A stretch of DNA of 60,358 nt, from IMG/VR virus record IMGVR_UViG_3300020439_001546, positions 1-60,358 of that record; one strand, written 5' to 3'. The DNA comes from a virus. Each line of letters starts with the position of its first letter. The first letter of the stretch is position 1. The translations under genes and the position numbers were made by a program. The notes under the pieces were generated by a model. It saw only the letters and a program-made list of their open reading frames with translations. It was not told the DNA's origin and did no database searches. Shown here in pieces: positions 17,499 to 26,508 of this stretch.

Positions 17499-17782
17499 TT
17501 GTTTACCAGTTTTGAATTTTCTTTGAATTTGTCACATAGGGGGCAGAGCATTTGATCTCCGGGGTTGTGCATGTTTCTGTCGTGATGTATCATCAATATC
17601 CCCTGAAGTAGCTGGGTATCTCTCATCATGGATTGCTCTTGTAAAACTTTTATGCTATTGCCGGGGTCTGGAGCTATGATCACGTTTGGCTCTCTAAGTT
17701 CCCTGAACATATAAGCACTAAAAGCTAAATTGCATAAACTTACCGCAAACAGCACGTATGCTGCACATCTAAAAAATTTCAT
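17495..17782 (-). CDS. Small membrane-anchored protein with C-terminal CPLC motif
   Basis: A 95-residue protein with an N-terminal hydrophobic segment (residues 6-27, uncleaved anchor or signal) and then a periplasmic-type tail with HHDRNMHNPGDQMLCPLCDKF. The CxxC could bind metal or be redox active. It is encoded between the third DUF1501 gene and the PAP2 gene with a 4-nt overlap to the latter. Family not recognised. Confidence 0.65.
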   Translation of the reverse strand: MKFFRCAAYVLFAVSLCNLAFSAYMFRELREPNVIIAPDPGNSIKVLQEQSMMRDTQLLQGILMIHHDRNMHNPGDQMLCPLCDKFKENSKLVNK

Positions 17783-17793
17783 TTTGACACCTG

Positions 17794-19008
17794 TTAAGAA
17801 AATAGTTCAGAAATTACTTTTCCTGAGTTAGCTATTTTCATAGGTCGTCCACTGTTACTTGTATAAGTAGTCTGTAACGAAATGCCAAGAGCCTTACAAA
17901 TTGAGGCCATGACATCTTGGGAGGAATAAGGTTCTGTCTCCACCCGTGTACCATCTTTATTTGTTGCACCAACAGCTATGCCGCCATTCATACCAGCACC
18001 GCCCACGACCACACTCCAGCTTCTTGCCCAGTGATCTCGACCAGCGTTTTGATTAATACGTGGAGTTCTACTAAATTCGCCCATCCATATGATAGCTGTA
18101 TCCTCCAATAACCCTCTTTGCTCTAAATCCTCTACTAATGCACTCATACCCTGATCTAGCATTGGTAACTTTGTATCTCTTAATGTTGGGAATATGTTTT
18201 GGTGGTTATCCCAGCCGCCTAGTCCAACCTCTATAAACGGCACGCCAACCTCTACTAAACGCCTAGCCATTAGGCATCCTTTACCAAAGCTATTGTCTCC
18301 GTATCTTTCTTTAACGTTCTCTGGCTCGCCTTCAACTTTCATAGCATCCATTTCGGAGCTTGTCAAAACATTGAATGTCTTACGTAGAACTTTTTGGTGT
18401 TCTTTTGCTAAAGCCCCTCTGCTGCTATTGATAAAGTTGGTTTCTATTATATCTAACGCCTGTGCCCTCTGATAAAATCTTTGATCTATCTTCATGTTGA
18501 GATTTCTAATTCTACCGTCACTATTTACAACGAACGGAGAATACTCTGCACCCAAGAATCCAGCACCGGCACTTGGGCCATTTACAGATACGAATTGAGG
18601 TATCATAAGCTCTGGCTTTTCCAGTTCTTTAGACAGGACCGACCCATAGCTAGGATGAACCATATTTGGGTTGGGGACATAACCGGTGTGCATGTAGTAA
18701 CGACCACGCATGTGATCGGCTTCACGAGTGCTCATGCTACGAACAATAGCCATGTTGTGCATCTGCTTTGCCATTAGTGGCATATGCTCAGAAATCTCAA
18801 CGTCACCGGTCGTTGATATTGGCTTAAATGGCCCGCCGGTTGGAGCGTCAGGTTTTAAGTCCCATATATCCATAGTGGACGGTCCACCGCCCATCCATAG
18901 TAGGATGGCCGATTTTCCGTTTTTCTTTAGCTGCTGCTCATTTGCTTTAAGTGTTTGCGTCAGAGCAGCAACTCCCGCTAGGGATGTTAGAAATTCTCTT
19001 CTTTTCAT
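17794..19008 (-). CDS. DUF1501 protein with Tat-type signal (copy 3 of 3)
   Basis: The start is set at ATG 19008 (MKRREFLTSLAGVAAL), giving 404 residues. The 47 extra residues of the longest frame overlap the upstream gene and look unrelated. RREFL plus a hydrophobic stretch is a Tat-type signal. Body motifs are LLWMGGGPSTMDIWDLKP, MHTGYVPNP, YGDNSFGKGCLMARRLVE, WDNHQNIFP, and GEFSRTPRINQNAGRDHW with VVGGAGMNGG. These are typical of DUF1501, a family in the alkaline-phosphatase/sulfatase superfamily of unknown activity, abundant in Planctomycetota. It is likely exported folded by the host Tat system. Confidence 0.9.
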   Translation of the reverse strand: MKRREFLTSLAGVAALTQTLKANEQQLKKNGKSAILLWMGGGPSTMDIWDLKPDAPTGGPFKPISTTGDVEISEHMPLMAKQMHNMAIVRSMSTREADHMRGRYYMHTGYVPNPNMVHPSYGSVLSKELEKPELMIPQFVSVNGPSAGAGFLGAEYSPFVVNSDGRIRNLNMKIDQRFYQRAQALDIIETNFINSSRGALAKEHQKVLRKTFNVLTSSEMDAMKVEGEPENVKERYGDNSFGKGCLMARRLVEVGVPFIEVGLGGWDNHQNIFPTLRDTKLPMLDQGMSALVEDLEQRGLLEDTAIIWMGEFSRTPRINQNAGRDHWARSWSVVVGGAGMNGGIAVGATNKDGTRVETEPYSSQDVMASICKALGISLQTTYTSNSGRPMKIANSGKVISELFS

Positions 19009-19009
19009 A

Positions 19010-19387
19010 TTAAAACCTAAAGTGAAAGAACAATCCGCTAAACGGAGATGGGTAAACTGGGACAGGTTGTGGCTGCACAATAACTGGAGGCCCATAATAG
19101 TAATGGTGAATCGTTGGTGGATACACCCTGTACTGGTATGGATAAACATACGGTCTGCCGATTATAATACTTCCGTGCCTGTAGTTATGACTAGGCTTAA
19201 CTTGAGGCTGTTGAGGCCTTTGCCACTCTTGCTTTCCAAAGCCTCCGGGCCTTTGCGGTTGAGGTCTTGTAAAATCTCTAGGAACACTCTTTACGACTGG
19301 CGGCTTAATAACTTTACGTTCAGGTTGTTGTGCCTCAGCCGACAGAGGGATGAACAAAAGAGATAGTAGAACTACTAAGTATTTCAT
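19010..19387 (-). CDS. Secreted Pro/Gln/Tyr-rich low-complexity protein
   Basis: The start is set at ATG 19387 (MKYLVVLLSLLFIPLSAEAQQ), a clear Sec signal peptide ending AEA; AGGAG lies just upstream. The mature ~105 residues are rich in P, Q, Y, H and R (PQPQRPGGFGKQEWQRPQQPQ, HHYYYGPPVIVQPQP) and end HFRF. Such composition suggests an extracellular matrix-like or wall-binding protein. It sits between two DUF1501 genes and may share export timing with them. No family recognised. Confidence 0.7.
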   Translation of the reverse strand: MKYLVVLLSLLFIPLSAEAQQPERKVIKPPVVKSVPRDFTRPQPQRPGGFGKQEWQRPQQPQVKPSHNYRHGSIIIGRPYVYPYQYRVYPPTIHHYYYGPPVIVQPQPVPVYPSPFSGLFFHFRF

Positions 19388-19397
19388 TTTAATCTCC

Positions 19398-19586
19398 TTA
19401 TACGCAGTTCGGGCACTCGCATCCGTCGCCACATTCACATTCAGATTCTACACATGGACAATCGTTGTCACAGACTTCGCAAATCACTGGTTGCTCCTTG
19501 TTAAACATGTTTTTAATTTCATCTTTATTAATTAAACAAATTGCAGCTACAATAATAACCGCCAAGAATGGTATCTTAAACTTCAT
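19398..19586 (-). CDS. Single-pass membrane protein with Cys-rich metal-binding-like tail
   Basis: The start is set at ATG 19586, seven bases after an AAGGAG site. The 62-residue protein has one hydrophobic segment (residues 4-19), then a short acidic/Cys tail with ten cysteines in CEVCDNDCPC, CEC and CECPNC patterns. The density resembles metallothionein- or ferredoxin-like metal centres, but no known family is matched. Located between DUF1501 copies, it may handle metal or redox at the membrane for them (inference). Confidence 0.7.
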   Translation of the reverse strand: MKFKIPFLAVIIVAAICLINKDEIKNMFNKEQPVICEVCDNDCPCVESECECGDGCECPNCV

Positions 19587-19596
19587 AGTAGTCTCC

Positions 19597-20853
19597 TTAG
19601 ACAATAATATCTGTTAAAATTTTGCCTCCATCCACAATCTCGATGGGGCGATCACCGGGAGCCATTAGCTCTTTATCAGCGACTATTCCTAGTCTGTTGT
19701 AGATAGTAGCCGCCCAGTCTTCTATGTTGACTGGATTTTGATCTGGCTCGCTTGCGGTAGCATTTGAGGTTCCATATGTCATTCCTCCTTTGATTCCACC
19801 TCCAGCAAGCACTGTGCTGAATACTTTTGGCCAGTGGTCTCTTCCTGCACGGTTGTTTATCTTTGGAGTTCTTCCAAACTCAGAGACTACACAAACTAAA
19901 GTAGACTCTAGTAACCCACGCTGATCCAAGTCTTCGATAAGGCTTGCAAACCCTTGATCAAAAGCTGGCAACTGACTGTTCATGCCGTTAGCTATGTTGT
20001 CGTGCATGTCCCACCCACCGTATGTAAGTGTTACGAATCGTGTTCCAAACTCAACAAGTCTTCTAGCCAAGAGCATCCTTGCTCCGGCTGTATTCCTACC
20101 ATACTTATCTCTAATGTTCGCTGGTTCTTTTTCTATGTCAAAGGCGTCCTTTGCGTTTTGATCTCCTATCAAGCTGTATGCACGTTCATAAAAAGAATTC
20201 ATAGCTTTAACTGAGTCGGCGTTCTGCTTTTTGTTAAAGTTGGTATTTACCACATTAAGCACACGCTGCCTTCTTGTAAATCTTTCATCTGGAACCGGAA
20301 GTTGAAGATCTCTAACTTGGAAGTCGCTGCTAGCAGGGTCAGATCCCAAGCCAAATCCAGAATATGAACTACTCAGATATCCAGTACCTGCATATTCGTT
20401 AGGTTGGTTTGGTATGCAGACATACGGAGGAAGGTTTTTGCGAGGCCCAAACTCATGTGCAACCACTGAACCCATTGATGGGTATTGAAGGGCTGGGCTA
20501 GGTCTATAGCCAGTAAACATATTGTGTGTGCCACGTTCATGAGCAGCTTCTCCATGAGTTAGACTTCTTATAATGGTTAGCTTATCTGTGACTTTAGAGG
20601 TCTTTTTTAAAAGCTCGCCTATTCTAATACCCGGAGCAACCGTATCTATACTTCCAAGTGGGCCTCGATATTCAAGAGGGGCGAAAGGCTTAGGATCAAA
20701 AGTTTCCTGATGAGCCATTCCTCCCGGCAAATAAATAAATATAATACTCTTAGCTGGCCCCTCTTTGCTATCATAGTGCTTCTGATCAGCCATAGCCAAA
20801 GATGCACCAAAACTTCCTAAAATTCCAGCATGTAAAAAAGATCTTCTATCCAT
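19597..20853 (-). CDS. DUF1501 protein with Tat-type signal (copy 2 of 3)
   Basis: A 418-residue protein starting MDRRSFLHAGILGSFGASLAMA, a twin-arginine signal. Family features are IIFIYLPGGMAHQETFDPKP, FTGYRPSPALQYPSMG, YGRNTAGARMLLARRLVE, TLTYGGWDMHDNI, and VSEFGRTPKINNRAGRDHW, then AGGGIKGG. The ATG at 20853 overlaps the stop of copy 1 by one base, so the genes are translated as a unit. Sequence differs widely from the other copies, so the duplication is not recent. Confidence 0.9.
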   Translation of the reverse strand: MDRRSFLHAGILGSFGASLAMADQKHYDSKEGPAKSIIFIYLPGGMAHQETFDPKPFAPLEYRGPLGSIDTVAPGIRIGELLKKTSKVTDKLTIIRSLTHGEAAHERGTHNMFTGYRPSPALQYPSMGSVVAHEFGPRKNLPPYVCIPNQPNEYAGTGYLSSSYSGFGLGSDPASSDFQVRDLQLPVPDERFTRRQRVLNVVNTNFNKKQNADSVKAMNSFYERAYSLIGDQNAKDAFDIEKEPANIRDKYGRNTAGARMLLARRLVEFGTRFVTLTYGGWDMHDNIANGMNSQLPAFDQGFASLIEDLDQRGLLESTLVCVVSEFGRTPKINNRAGRDHWPKVFSTVLAGGGIKGGMTYGTSNATASEPDQNPVNIEDWAATIYNRLGIVADKELMAPGDRPIEIVDGGKILTDIIV

Positions 20854-22112
20854 TATAATATAACCTTTGCTTCTCCTTCGAGTAAATATCTTGGTCGTCC
20901 AGACATGTCAGTACGCTGGATTCCGTGTTCAATTCCAAAGTGGTGGAACAGTGTGGCTTGTAGATCGAGTGGGCCAACAGGATTTTCTACAGGACTGTAT
21001 GATCTATCAGCTTCCCCAATCGTTCTGCCAGATTGATATTTACCACCCGCCATCATCATGGGTGTAATGGCAGGCCAGTGATCACGGCCAGCATTTGCAT
21101 TGATCTTAGTTCTGCCGAATTCTCCAGTTACAACCAATAAAACCTTTTCGTTTAAGCCTCTGTCCCAAAGGTCTTGCAAGAAACCTGCAATCGCCTTGTC
21201 AATAGGTGCAACTTTACTTTTAAGGGCGTTGGAAATATTGCTGTGCATGTCCCAACCACCGTAGTGTAATGTGACGAATTTAGTTCCATGTTCTACTAAT
21301 CTTCTTGCCAAGAGCATCTGTTCACCAATGTCATTGGCTTTTTCAGAGCCGTAAAGAGCTTTTGTTGCTTCTGACTCTTGATCTGTAGCAAACGCATCTT
21401 TGGCTGAACCAAGAATTACGTCGTATGCCTGACCTTTATAGAAGCCAACTGATTCAGCACCTCTTCCAGATATATCCTTAGCTGCTGAACCTAACGCCCC
21501 CAGAAGTTGCTTTCTGTTGCTGAATCTGTCGAGTTCGATCCGTGGTGTGAGATTGTCTTTATTGGACGGATCAAATGGCTTAAATGCTCCACCCAGCCAA
21601 GCACCTTCATCACCTTCAATTTTGCCTTGCTTAACATATGTTGGCACTCCATTTTGAGGGTGGTTTGTTCCATAAACAGATGAGATTAAAGAACCAAAGG
21701 AGGGGTATTTTGCGGTAGAGGTAGTAGTTCTTTCTGGATTGTAGTGTCCAGTCATCATAAAGTGTGTCCCCTGTCTGTGGGAAGAGTCTTTATGACTGAA
21801 GGAGTTTACTACGTTTAACTTTGATGTATGTTTAGACAGTTCGTACCAATCTTCTCCTAGGGTTATGTTAGTCTTTGCGTCATGCCTTGCCCCGTTTACT
21901 GGTTGCCATTCTGTTGGCACTGTGTCTTTTGGTGCATGGAATGTCTCAAACTGTGTGGGACCACCACCAAGCCAAACCCATACTACTGCCTTGTCATCAT
22001 AGCTTTGTGCGTTTGCGGCGAAAGCCTGATCTGAAAATCCAACGGCTGACATGCCAGCCCCAATAGATCCAATCCTAAGAAAATCTCTCCTGTTAAACAT
22101 AAAGTCAATCAT
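20853..22112 (-). CDS. DUF1501 protein with Tat-type signal (copy 1 of 3)
   Basis: A 419-residue protein starting MIDFMFNRRDFLRIGSIGAG; an alternative start at the fifth codon (22100) would still keep the RRDFLRIG Tat motif. Family features are VWVWLGGGPTQFETFHAP, MMTGHYNP, YPSFGSLIS, GEQMLLARRLVEHG, TLHYGGWDMHSNI, and TGEFGRTKINANAGRDHW, then MAGGKYQSG. It is first in the transcription order of the three-gene series and follows the PD-(D/E)XK nuclease gene after 12 nt. Confidence 0.9.
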   Translation of the reverse strand: MIDFMFNRRDFLRIGSIGAGMSAVGFSDQAFAANAQSYDDKAVVWVWLGGGPTQFETFHAPKDTVPTEWQPVNGARHDAKTNITLGEDWYELSKHTSKLNVVNSFSHKDSSHRQGTHFMMTGHYNPERTTTSTAKYPSFGSLISSVYGTNHPQNGVPTYVKQGKIEGDEGAWLGGAFKPFDPSNKDNLTPRIELDRFSNRKQLLGALGSAAKDISGRGAESVGFYKGQAYDVILGSAKDAFATDQESEATKALYGSEKANDIGEQMLLARRLVEHGTKFVTLHYGGWDMHSNISNALKSKVAPIDKAIAGFLQDLWDRGLNEKVLLVVTGEFGRTKINANAGRDHWPAITPMMMAGGKYQSGRTIGEADRSYSPVENPVGPLDLQATLFHHFGIEHGIQRTDMSGRPRYLLEGEAKVIL

Positions 22113-22124
22113 TTTATCATCTTT

Positions 22125-23162
22125 CTAGCCCGGAGCTTCATAAAAACCAATATTAAACCCTTCTCTTGTGCAATCCTCCACGGTTTTTTCCATTCCGTGT
22201 TGTTTGAGGTGCTTCTCTATATATATACACATTTTTTCGTCAGTACCCTCCCAATTGTTCTTGCAAAAATGACAAAGATATTTGCATTTCCAGTGGCTTC
22301 TGGTTTTGTCTAGGGGTTTTGGGTTGACATTCTGTCTAATTTCCTCGACTCTATTCTTCAGCATTTCTAGAAATCTGGTCTCATCCTCTGGGCCAAAACA
22401 AAGACTGAATGGTTTAGGGTCTCTTTCTCCGTCTTTGTCTTTGTAAAAGAATATACTCATGATCCTATTTGGGAAATCAGGGTATAGTTTAGATATAGCG
22501 TAAAAGTACAGTAGTAATTGTGCATCTTTTTCTAATTTTTCATAATCCTTCACCTCTCCAGTTGCCCAATCCATACGACGACCTGTTTTCCAGTCTACGA
22601 CCTCTATTGTTTCGTCATCAATTTTGGTAACTAGGTCGATTGTCCCCTTAATAGCAAGCTGCCCCTTTACTATTTCGCCATTAATCTCGTATTCAAACTT
22701 AGCCCAATCTTCTTCGATTGGTATGTCAAAATGTGGCTCAGGATGGTGAATGTTCCTAAGCCTTGGGTCAAATTGGCCGTCATTGTGATTCAAAAAAGTC
22801 CACACAGTTTCAGCTATGTCCCTTCTATCTTTTGGGCCAAACTTGTGCTTCGAGTTTTTTGCGTAGCAATCTATGGATATTTCAATTAATTCATTAACAA
22901 AATCATCGGTATATAATCTATCTTTATGTACCCTGATCTTACCAGCAGCGTCATCTTCAACTACCAAGTACTTTTTTCTAGAATTGTCTTGTTGAAATTT
23001 CTTTAACCCTGCCAATATCTCCATAGCCTTATGAGCCATCGTTCCCATGTCGGCCTTTTTACCGCTATCTGACTGATGCCCTAAAACATAGGTTATAAAG
23101 TACTGCATTTCACAGTACGAATAATTATTATAGCTTGAACTTCTAACATAGGTAACTAACAT
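22125..23162 (-). CDS. PD-(D/E)XK nuclease, RecB/Cas4-like, with probable Fe-S cluster
   Basis: A 345-residue protein. GTMAHKAMEIL is the conserved His helix, IKGTIDLVTKIDDETIEVVDWKTGR holds the catalytic D...DxK (Asp near 200, Lys near 212), and QLLLYFYAI the following helix, as in RecB/Cas4/AddB nucleases. One N-terminal Cys (YSYCEMQYF) and the C-terminal group WKCKYLCHFC plus a later Cys could ligate a 4Fe-4S cluster. It probably works in replication or recombination with the UvsX-like recombinase and primase genes upstream. Confidence 0.85.
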   Translation of the reverse strand: MLVTYVRSSSYNNYSYCEMQYFITYVLGHQSDSGKKADMGTMAHKAMEILAGLKKFQQDNSRKKYLVVEDDAAGKIRVHKDRLYTDDFVNELIEISIDCYAKNSKHKFGPKDRRDIAETVWTFLNHNDGQFDPRLRNIHHPEPHFDIPIEEDWAKFEYEINGEIVKGQLAIKGTIDLVTKIDDETIEVVDWKTGRRMDWATGEVKDYEKLEKDAQLLLYFYAISKLYPDFPNRIMSIFFYKDKDGERDPKPFSLCFGPEDETRFLEMLKNRVEEIRQNVNPKPLDKTRSHWKCKYLCHFCKNNWEGTDEKMCIYIEKHLKQHGMEKTVEDCTREGFNIGFYEAPG

Positions 23163-23170
23163 TGATTCTC

Positions 23171-23878
23171 CTAAAAGTTAAGGTAAAATTCTTTAACCTT
23201 CACTATTAAATCATCAATGCTATTATCTTTATTATTTATGCAGCTTGTGAAGGGATAATCGTCCAACGCTACTTCGCTAGAGTGATCATCGTCATATATA
23301 TTTCTTGTTAATCTCAACAGGCGTCCGCCAGCCCGTTCAATTGCTTTTGCTTCGTTTGGAAATCTAACGTCTGCTATAATAGCTAACTCAGATTGCTCCG
23401 CCTGTATCTTTCTTATACAGGAGTCTACCCAGATTGGTTCATACATCTTGCGGCAAACGTCTGTGCCAAAAAACTGCATGAACTCACGAGCGGTCATTGG
23501 TCCTTCGTTTGTGGTGACTCCCGGTATATTCTCCCACAGCAAATGCTCCTGCACTTGATTCTTCTGCTCATCTGTCCCAAAGACGCACTCATATGGAATA
23601 TTGAACAGTTCAACACAAATCCTCTTCAGTTCATCTGCGAAGCTATAGAGTTTTACGAAAGGCCACATGTTATATTCTGCGTACTCGGAGAATGCTCTAT
23701 CTTGACGGGTTACATCAAACTCTCCCCATCCCCCTTCTGTCTGTACTAAGAGTTCCCCAGAAGCACCAATGTTCCAGTCCTCAATATTATTAAGCCTCTT
23801 TAAAACTACTCCATGTAATATATTGGCTGTGGTATTTTTACCCGCCTGTTTCCTTCCTGATATTCCAAGTATCTTCAT
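23171..23878 (-). CDS. Deoxynucleoside monophosphate kinase (T4 gp1-like)
   Basis: The start at ATG 23878 forms an ATGA overlap with the primase stop (an ATG three codons earlier is possible). The ~235-residue protein begins MKILGISGRKQAGKNTTANIL with a P-loop. It contains SFADELKRICVELF, REFMQFFGTDVCRKM near the middle, and AIIADVRFPNEAKAIERAGGRLLRLTR, a pattern of phage dNMP kinases. It would raise dNMPs to dNDPs, feeding the same pathway as NrdAB, ThyX and dCMP deaminase in this window. Confidence 0.88.
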   Translation of the reverse strand: MKILGISGRKQAGKNTTANILHGVVLKRLNNIEDWNIGASGELLVQTEGGWGEFDVTRQDRAFSEYAEYNMWPFVKLYSFADELKRICVELFNIPYECVFGTDEQKNQVQEHLLWENIPGVTTNEGPMTAREFMQFFGTDVCRKMYEPIWVDSCIRKIQAEQSELAIIADVRFPNEAKAIERAGGRLLRLTRNIYDDDHSSEVALDDYPFTSCINNKDNSIDDLIVKVKEFYLNF

Positions 23879-24918
23879 CAATAGCATCCATTTAAATTTG
23901 AAAGTATTTGTTCTTTTATACTGTCTATAGACATGACCCCTAGATCGTTTGACCTTATATGCGGAAACGAAAGACTGAAGAGCCTGTTTAAATCCCTGTT
24001 GATTTTTATCTTAGACTCTCGTCCAGCTTGATCATTGTCGGTTATAATAATTAATTTTGTTATCCCAGCCTGTAGTATTAACGACTTCTGTTTTTCAGAT
24101 ATATCTTTACCAAAAAGACCGGCAGCATTTCTTACTCCCGCTTCAAAAAGTTTCCAAACATCTCCCTGCCCCTCGACTAAGAACAGGCAATGTTTACTTT
24201 TAGCAGCTCTGATGGCCTCGTCGTAATTGTACAGATAGTCTGTTTTTCTAATCCCTTCTGAAAACAGGTACTTTGGTTGAAGCCAGTTATTTGTAGCCCT
24301 AGCTATATATCCCACTTGCGACTCATTGTATCTGATCGGTATAATTGAACGGTGTCTCATAGGAGAATCGTTATTGGAACAATCCTCCACGCCGAAATGC
24401 TTTAATGTATTCCTGTTAAATCCTCTGCTTTCAAAATACGGGGAGTGACCAATGGTGGGAACACAGTCAAATTCACAAGCAGCATTATCTTGCCAATCTT
24501 TTGTTTTGAAGTTATTTACTAGGCTTACAAAATCATCTTCAGGTACGACTGCTTTTTTAACCTTGGAAGATTTAGCGTTATCAACGTTGTATATCTTACA
24601 TATGTGTCTCAACGCATCTGAAAATGACGACGGTTCATCACGACTCTGTAAGACACCTCTAACGAAAGCAAAGATATCTGTTCCAAACTCTTCTTGGCAC
24701 CCTCTCGTCCAACATCTCCACATTTGTTTATCTAAAGATATTGATAGTGCGTTTGGGTTATCGCTACCCTCGTGTATAGGGCAGCTCATAAATATATTAT
24801 CTCCATCTTGGGTATATTCCAAACCGAAACTATCCAAAAGTAGATCAATATCGGTAAATATTATTTTTTTTACATGATTTAAATCAAGCGTTTTAGGCTT
24901 GGTTTTTTGTGAACTCAT
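23878..24918 (-). CDS. dnaG: DnaG-type primase (zinc finger + Toprim)
   Basis: A 346-residue protein. The N-terminal CHC2-like zinc finger reads FMSCPIHEG...MWRCWTRGCQEEFGTDIFAFV. The catalytic Toprim domain has CLFLVEGQGDVWKLFEAGV with the Glu, and IIITDNDQAGRESKIKI with the D-x-D. It is much shorter than bacterial DnaG and lacks a long helicase-binding C-terminus. It follows the DnaB-like helicase gene with one small membrane protein gene in between. Confidence 0.9.
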   Translation of the reverse strand: MSSQKTKPKTLDLNHVKKIIFTDIDLLLDSFGLEYTQDGDNIFMSCPIHEGSDNPNALSISLDKQMWRCWTRGCQEEFGTDIFAFVRGVLQSRDEPSSFSDALRHICKIYNVDNAKSSKVKKAVVPEDDFVSLVNNFKTKDWQDNAACEFDCVPTIGHSPYFESRGFNRNTLKHFGVEDCSNNDSPMRHRSIIPIRYNESQVGYIARATNNWLQPKYLFSEGIRKTDYLYNYDEAIRAAKSKHCLFLVEGQGDVWKLFEAGVRNAAGLFGKDISEKQKSLILQAGITKLIIITDNDQAGRESKIKINRDLNRLFSLSFPHIRSNDLGVMSIDSIKEQILSNLNGCY

Positions 24919-25054
24919 ACCATAAGAATCCTGAATTAGCCGCAGCGTAAGAAAACCACACTAAAGCGTGGGGAAAATCTTTCTGCCTTACATTATCAAT
25001 ACCACACGCTAAGTAGCATAGCGTAGAAATCCCAATCGCCCAAGTAGCAAGCAT
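24893..25054 (-). CDS. Small membrane protein, 53 aa
   Basis: Begins MLATWAIGISTLCYLACGID with ATG 25054-25052, preceded by GGAGGAAG and joined to the helicase stop as TAATG. It ends with GFLWYEFTKNQA and overlaps the primase start by 26 nt. It has one or two hydrophobic helices. The strong ribosome site and coupled start make it a real gene despite its size. Function unknown. Confidence 0.75.
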   Translation of the reverse strand: MLATWAIGISTLCYLACGIDNVRQKDFPHALVWFSYAAANSGFLWYEFTKNQA

Positions 25055-26505
25055 TAATCTTCCTCCCATATTTGATCATCAAACGGTGCATCTGCCCCTT
25101 CTATAACATCGCCATCAGGTGAAGATCTCATCTCATCTCTAGTCCTTAGCTCATTTAGTTTTGAGTGAGCACCCAACATATTTAGGTTTATGTAGTTACC
25201 ATCTAGTAATCCCGCACCATGACGTGCTTTTAAGGTAACTAGCTTTCTATTTCCTCCATTTGGACCGTCCTCAGCTAGCTCCTCTGCGGACTTCAATTTA
25301 AATATGGAGAAAGATGTGCATAGCCAAATAAGTCTGTCAGAGCCGCTCACAGCGTCTGTGGACTCTTTAGTTATTCCGTCTCTGTTTAGCTGTACGAATG
25401 ATAAACATGGAAAATCGTACTTGACAGCTAGATTATGCAGGTTTGTAATTTGAAAGCCTAACGCTTGATACTCTTGCATATTGTTATTAATTGAGCTGGA
25501 CGACATTAGTTTTAAGTAGTCGTAAACAACAAGGCAATCGTTTGTCCTGCCGTTCTCGTCTTGACCCACCTCTTGAATGATCCAGCGTTTAATTGTATTT
25601 AAGATAGTTTCAAACGGAGCACCCGCAACACTGACGTATGTATATGGAATATCTCTAATCTCGTCAATAGCACTACGAACAGCTATAAACTTTTCGTCGT
25701 CCTCAGCAAACTTTCCCGTGGATATTTCCTCAATAGGAACACCGCTTATATTGGAAAGTATTCTGTTGAGGTGATCTTCTTTGCTCATCTCGGTATCTAA
25801 CATCAAAACCGGTGTGCCGTTGCGAGCATTGTACAGTGCTACATTATCAGCAAACACCGACTTGCCAACGCCGGGACGAGCAGATACAAGATCAACACAC
25901 TTGCGGCGTAGGCCACCACCGATAACAGCATCAAACCTAGGGAAACCGCTTGGTAGTCCGATTTGGTCACACTTATTCTCCACTAAAAAGTCAATGTATT
26001 CGTCTATATTGTCGCCCAGCATCTCGGGCTTTTGACCTACTTCGTCATCCCGTAGAAAGTCCGTAATTGGATTCTCAAGCAATCCTACGATGTGATCTAT
26101 GTCCTCATCGCCCTTGATGTTGTCTATATCGTTAGATATCTTCTTGGCAATAAGTTTGGCTTTTCTTGCTAGCTCAAACTTTTTAACCTGTGCTGCAAAA
26201 TGAAGGACGTTTTGCTTGCTAACAGGAAATTCCATCAAGGAATGAATATACTGAAGTTCTTGTCTGGTGTTTACAGAATCCGAAAGGCTCAGTTGTTCGG
26301 CAGCGGACAACACCGCTGGCAGATCAACATGTGCATCTGACTGTAAGACCTTTTCGATACACTTGAACAGAACTTGGTTATTCTGATGTGCAAAGCTATT
26401 ATGGGTTACAATATCTGATAGTTCAACATATGCCTCAAGTCCATACGAGAACAGGCTCGCAAGCAATGCTCTCTCTGAACCGAGGTCGCTCAATTGTGAG
26501 TTCAT
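25054..26505 (-). CDS. dnaB: Replicative DNA helicase, DnaB-like
   Basis: A 483-residue protein. The N-terminal helical domain (SERALLASLFSYG, NNQVLFKCIEKV) is followed by a RecA-type core: GGGLRRKCVDLVSARPGVGKSVFADN (Walker A near 212), PVLMLDTEMSKEDHLNRIL, CLVVYDYLKLM (Walker B), CLSFVQLNRDG (Gln sensor) and AVSGSDRLIW. This is the ring helicase that unwinds ahead of the fork and works with the primase encoded next. The C-terminus is acidic. Confidence 0.93.
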   Translation of the reverse strand: MNSQLSDLGSERALLASLFSYGLEAYVELSDIVTHNSFAHQNNQVLFKCIEKVLQSDAHVDLPAVLSAAEQLSLSDSVNTRQELQYIHSLMEFPVSKQNVLHFAAQVKKFELARKAKLIAKKISNDIDNIKGDEDIDHIVGLLENPITDFLRDDEVGQKPEMLGDNIDEYIDFLVENKCDQIGLPSGFPRFDAVIGGGLRRKCVDLVSARPGVGKSVFADNVALYNARNGTPVLMLDTEMSKEDHLNRILSNISGVPIEEISTGKFAEDDEKFIAVRSAIDEIRDIPYTYVSVAGAPFETILNTIKRWIIQEVGQDENGRTNDCLVVYDYLKLMSSSSINNNMQEYQALGFQITNLHNLAVKYDFPCLSFVQLNRDGITKESTDAVSGSDRLIWLCTSFSIFKLKSAEELAEDGPNGGNRKLVTLKARHGAGLLDGNYINLNMLGAHSKLNELRTRDEMRSSPDGDVIEGADAPFDDQIWEED

Positions 26506-26508
26506 TAA

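Noticed and set aside
17794-22112. Host chromosome contamination or prophage edge to explain DUF1501 genes
   Set aside because: Phage genes flank both sides on the same strand with the same tight spacing and no att-like repeat is visible.
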